From contig DASTKT010000110.1 in the NCBI GenBank assembly GCA_035715725.1, positions 1-7,058 on the forward strand: DNA of 7,058 nt, read 5' to 3'. The notes beneath the pieces were generated by a model. The model was given only the letters and a program-made list of their open reading frames with translations. It was not told the origin of the DNA and ran no database searches. Below, in pieces: positions 5,640-7,058 of the stretch; the stretch's first letter is position 1, and the number at the start of each line of letters is the position of its first letter. This stretch comes from JADGGV01 sp035715725 (lineage in GTDB: Bacteria; Gemmatimonadota; Gemmatimonadetes; Longimicrobiales; RSA9). A program made the translations under genes and the position numbers.

Positions 5640-6886
5640 CTCGCGGATGGAGCGCGGTCCTCGCCCTGGCGCTCGGCGTCGCGGCGTGCGCGCCGCGCGC
5701 GTCGCTCGCGCCGGCCGGATCGGCCGCGTCGCTCGCGCCGGCCGCCGGCGAGCGCTGGGTCGCCACCTGGGCGACGGCGCCGCAGCTCACGGAGCCGCGC
5801 AACATGCCGCCCGCGCCGGGGCTGAGCGGCAACACGCTGCGCCAGGCGCTGCGGGTCTCGATCGGCGGCTCGCGCCTGCGGGTGAGCTTCTCGAACGCGT
5901 TCGGCAACGCCCCCATGGTGATCCGGTCGGCGCACCTCGCCCGCTACGCGGGGGCCGGCGCGATCGACCCGGCCACCGACCGGGCGCTCTCCTTCGGCGG
6001 CGGGCCGGGGGTGACGATCCCCGCGGGGCAGGCGGCCGTCTCCGATCCGCTCGACTTCGAGCTCCCCGCGATGGCCGACGTCGCCCTGACGACGGCGTTC
6101 GGCGACGTGCCGAGCGACCTCACCGGCCATCCCGGCTCGCGCACGACCTCCTACATCGCGCCCGGCGACGCGGCCACCGCGGCCACGTTGGCCGGCGGCG
6201 TCCAGACGGAGCACTGGTACGCCATGGCGGGGATCGAGGTCGTCGCGCCGCGCGCCGCGTCGGCCGTCGCGATCCTCGGCAACTCGATCACCGACGGGCG
6301 CGGCTCGACGACGAACGGCAACGACCGCTGGCCGGACATGCTGTCGCGGCGGCTGCGCGCGAACCCGGCCACGCGCGAGGTGGCGGTGCTGAACCTGGGC
6401 ACGGGCGGCAACTGCGTCCTCCGCGCGTGCCTCGGACCCGCCGGGATCGCGCGCTACGAGCGGGACATCCTCGACCAGCCCGGCGTGCGGTGCGTGATCG
6501 TGCTGGAGGGCGTGAACGACATCGGCGGCGCGCGCGGCCCGGCGGCCTCCGACTCCGTCGCGCGGGCGCTGATCGCGGCGTACCGGCGGATGATCGAGCA
6601 GGCGCACGCCCGCGGGCTGCGCATCTACGGCGCGACGATCCTGCCGTTCACCGGGTCGTTCTACGCGGCCCCCGAGCACGAGGCGGCGCGCGCCACCGTC
6701 AACGACTGGATCCGCACGAGCGGCGCGTTCGACGCGGTCATCGACTTCGACGCCGCGCTGCGCGACCCGGCCGACCCCGCGCGCCTCCGCCCCGACGCCG
6801 ACACGGGCGACCACCTGCACCCGAACGCGGCCGGGTACCGGATGATGGCGGAGGCGATCGATCTGAGGTTGTTCGGGGGGAGGTAG
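5636..6886 (+). CDS. Lipoprotein SGNH/GDSL-family esterase
   Basis: A 416-residue SGNH hydrolase, probably a second acetyl (or other acyl) esterase acting on the same polysaccharide. Residues 1-17 are a lipoprotein signal with lipobox VAAC (Cys18). An Ala/Pro/Ser linker with a repeated ASLAPA follows. Residues about 40-205 (from ERWVATWATAPQ) are the beta-rich N-terminal region usual in this subgroup. The hydrolase domain has block I GNSITDG with Ser217, block II GTGGNC (Gly258), block III EGVNDIG with Asn294, and block V DHLHP with Asp392 and His395. All catalytic positions are present. Block I has Asn216 where Asp is standard (GDS). Cys260 and Cys265 flank block II and could form a disulphide. 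The start overlaps the upstream stop (ATGA) and has no strong ribosome-binding site, which fits coupled translation. The substrate is not readable from sequence; xylan acetyl esters are suggested only by context. Confidence 0.87.
   Translation: MTRGWSAVLALALGVAACAPRASLAPAGSAASLAPAAGERWVATWATAPQLTEPRNMPPAPGLSGNTLRQALRVSIGGSRLRVSFSNAFGNAPMVIRSAHLARYAGAGAIDPATDRALSFGGGPGVTIPAGQAAVSDPLDFELPAMADVALTTAFGDVPSDLTGHPGSRTTSYIAPGDAATAATLAGGVQTEHWYAMAGIEVVAPRAASAVAILGNSITDGRGSTTNGNDRWPDMLSRRLRANPATREVAVLNLGTGGNCVLRACLGPAGIARYERDILDQPGVRCVIVLEGVNDIGGARGPAASDSVARALIAAYRRMIEQAHARGLRIYGATILPFTGSFYAAPEHEAARATVNDWIRTSGAFDAVIDFDAALRDPADPARLRPDADTGDHLHPNAAGYRMMAEAIDLRLFGGR
5698..5744 (+). repeat. 20-bp direct repeat encoding the lipoprotein linker
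   Basis: The 20-base unit at 5698-5717 recurs exactly at 5725-5744, a period of 27 bases or nine codons. It encodes the repeated ASLAPA in the linker just after the lipid-anchor cysteine of the SGNH esterase. It looks like an in-frame duplication in an unconstrained spacer. Confidence 0.7.
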
Positions 6887-6896
6887 GGGCGCCGAG

Positions 6897-6925
6897 CCGC
6901 CCCTGCCTGCGGCGGCCAGGGGCGG
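6897..6925 (+). terminator. Terminator-like hairpin after the esterase pair
   Basis: CCGCCCCTG (6897-6905) and CAGGGGCGG (6917-6925) are perfect reverse complements with an 11-base loop. The stem begins 11 bases after the stop codon of the SGNH esterase. Position and strength suit transcription termination or 3'-end protection. The following bases (AAACGG) contain no T-run, so it is not a textbook intrinsic terminator. Confidence 0.5.
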
Positions 6926-7015
6926 AAACGGTGGCTCGCGAACCGTCGCCGAGGGGCTCGGCCGCGGCGCTCGGACGGTAAGCGGTCATGGGGGCGGGGG
7001 CAGACGCTGCGGGCG

Positions 7016-7041
7016 GGGACTGCGGGCCGGGACTGCGGGCC
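7016..7041. repeat. Two tandem copies of a 13-bp G-rich unit
   Basis: GGGACTGCGGGCC occurs twice head to tail (7016-7028, 7029-7041). A degenerate earlier copy may lie around 7002-7015, and another partial start follows. The array runs toward the window edge, so its full size is unknown. The rest of 6887-7058 holds no gene I can support. Confidence 0.5.
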
Positions 7042-7058
7042 GGGGCGAGCGCGAGCGA

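Noticed and set aside
6738..6989. Small minus-strand frame over the end of the SGNH esterase
   Set aside because: It is Arg/Pro/Gly-rich, mostly antisense to the conserved DHLHP region, and shows no motif.
6988..7058. ATG at 6988 opening a frame to the right edge
   Set aside because: Only 23 codons are visible, they span the tandem repeats, encode Gly/Ala-rich text, and no convincing ribosome-binding site precedes them.

Overview
This is a very GC-rich stretch (about 70% by eye, with strong G/C third-position bias) of an environmental Gram-negative-type bacterium. Lineage is inference only. The base composition, the Sec and lipoprotein-type exported carbohydrate-active enzymes, and the tail of a probable Uma2-family protein at the left edge would fit Gemmatimonadota or a similar soil phylum. 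No rRNA or marker gene is present to settle it.

Layout. (1) 1-102 (+): C-terminal tail of a probable Uma2/DUF820 protein. (2) 180-2273 (+): exported glycoside hydrolase family 43 enzyme (beta-xylosidase/alpha-L-arabinofuranosidase type). It has a beta-sandwich C-terminal domain and an extra three-repeat, fascin-like beta-trefoil. (3) 2274-2411: short convergent gap without a gene. (4) 2412-3512 (-): lipoprotein GH10 enzyme of the endo-xylanase family, with both catalytic glutamates but several altered substrate-binding positions. (5) 3513-3653: divergent control region. It holds an AT-rich island with a -10-like box, a short inverted repeat, and a perfect 12-bp G+C hairpin. (6) 3654-5639 (+): exported sialate-O-acetylesterase-like SGNH esterase with an inserted jelly-roll domain. 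(7) 5636-6886 (+): lipoprotein SGNH/GDSL esterase, overlapping gene 6 by 4 bases. (8) 6887-7058: no supportable gene; a terminator-like hairpin and a short tandem repeat.

Taken together, genes 2, 4, 6 and 7 look like a compact locus for an acetylated hemicellulose, most simply acetyl-(arabino)xylan. The GH10 would cut the backbone, the two coupled esterases would remove acetyl groups, and the GH43 would release xylose or arabinose. All four carry export signals and two are predicted lipoproteins, so the work is probably done at the cell envelope. No transporter, sensor or regulator lies in the window. The most unusual points are the remodelled glycone subsites of the GH10, which may mean its substrate is not plain xylan, and the beta-trefoil on the GH43. 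I see no evidence of a wholly new type of system.
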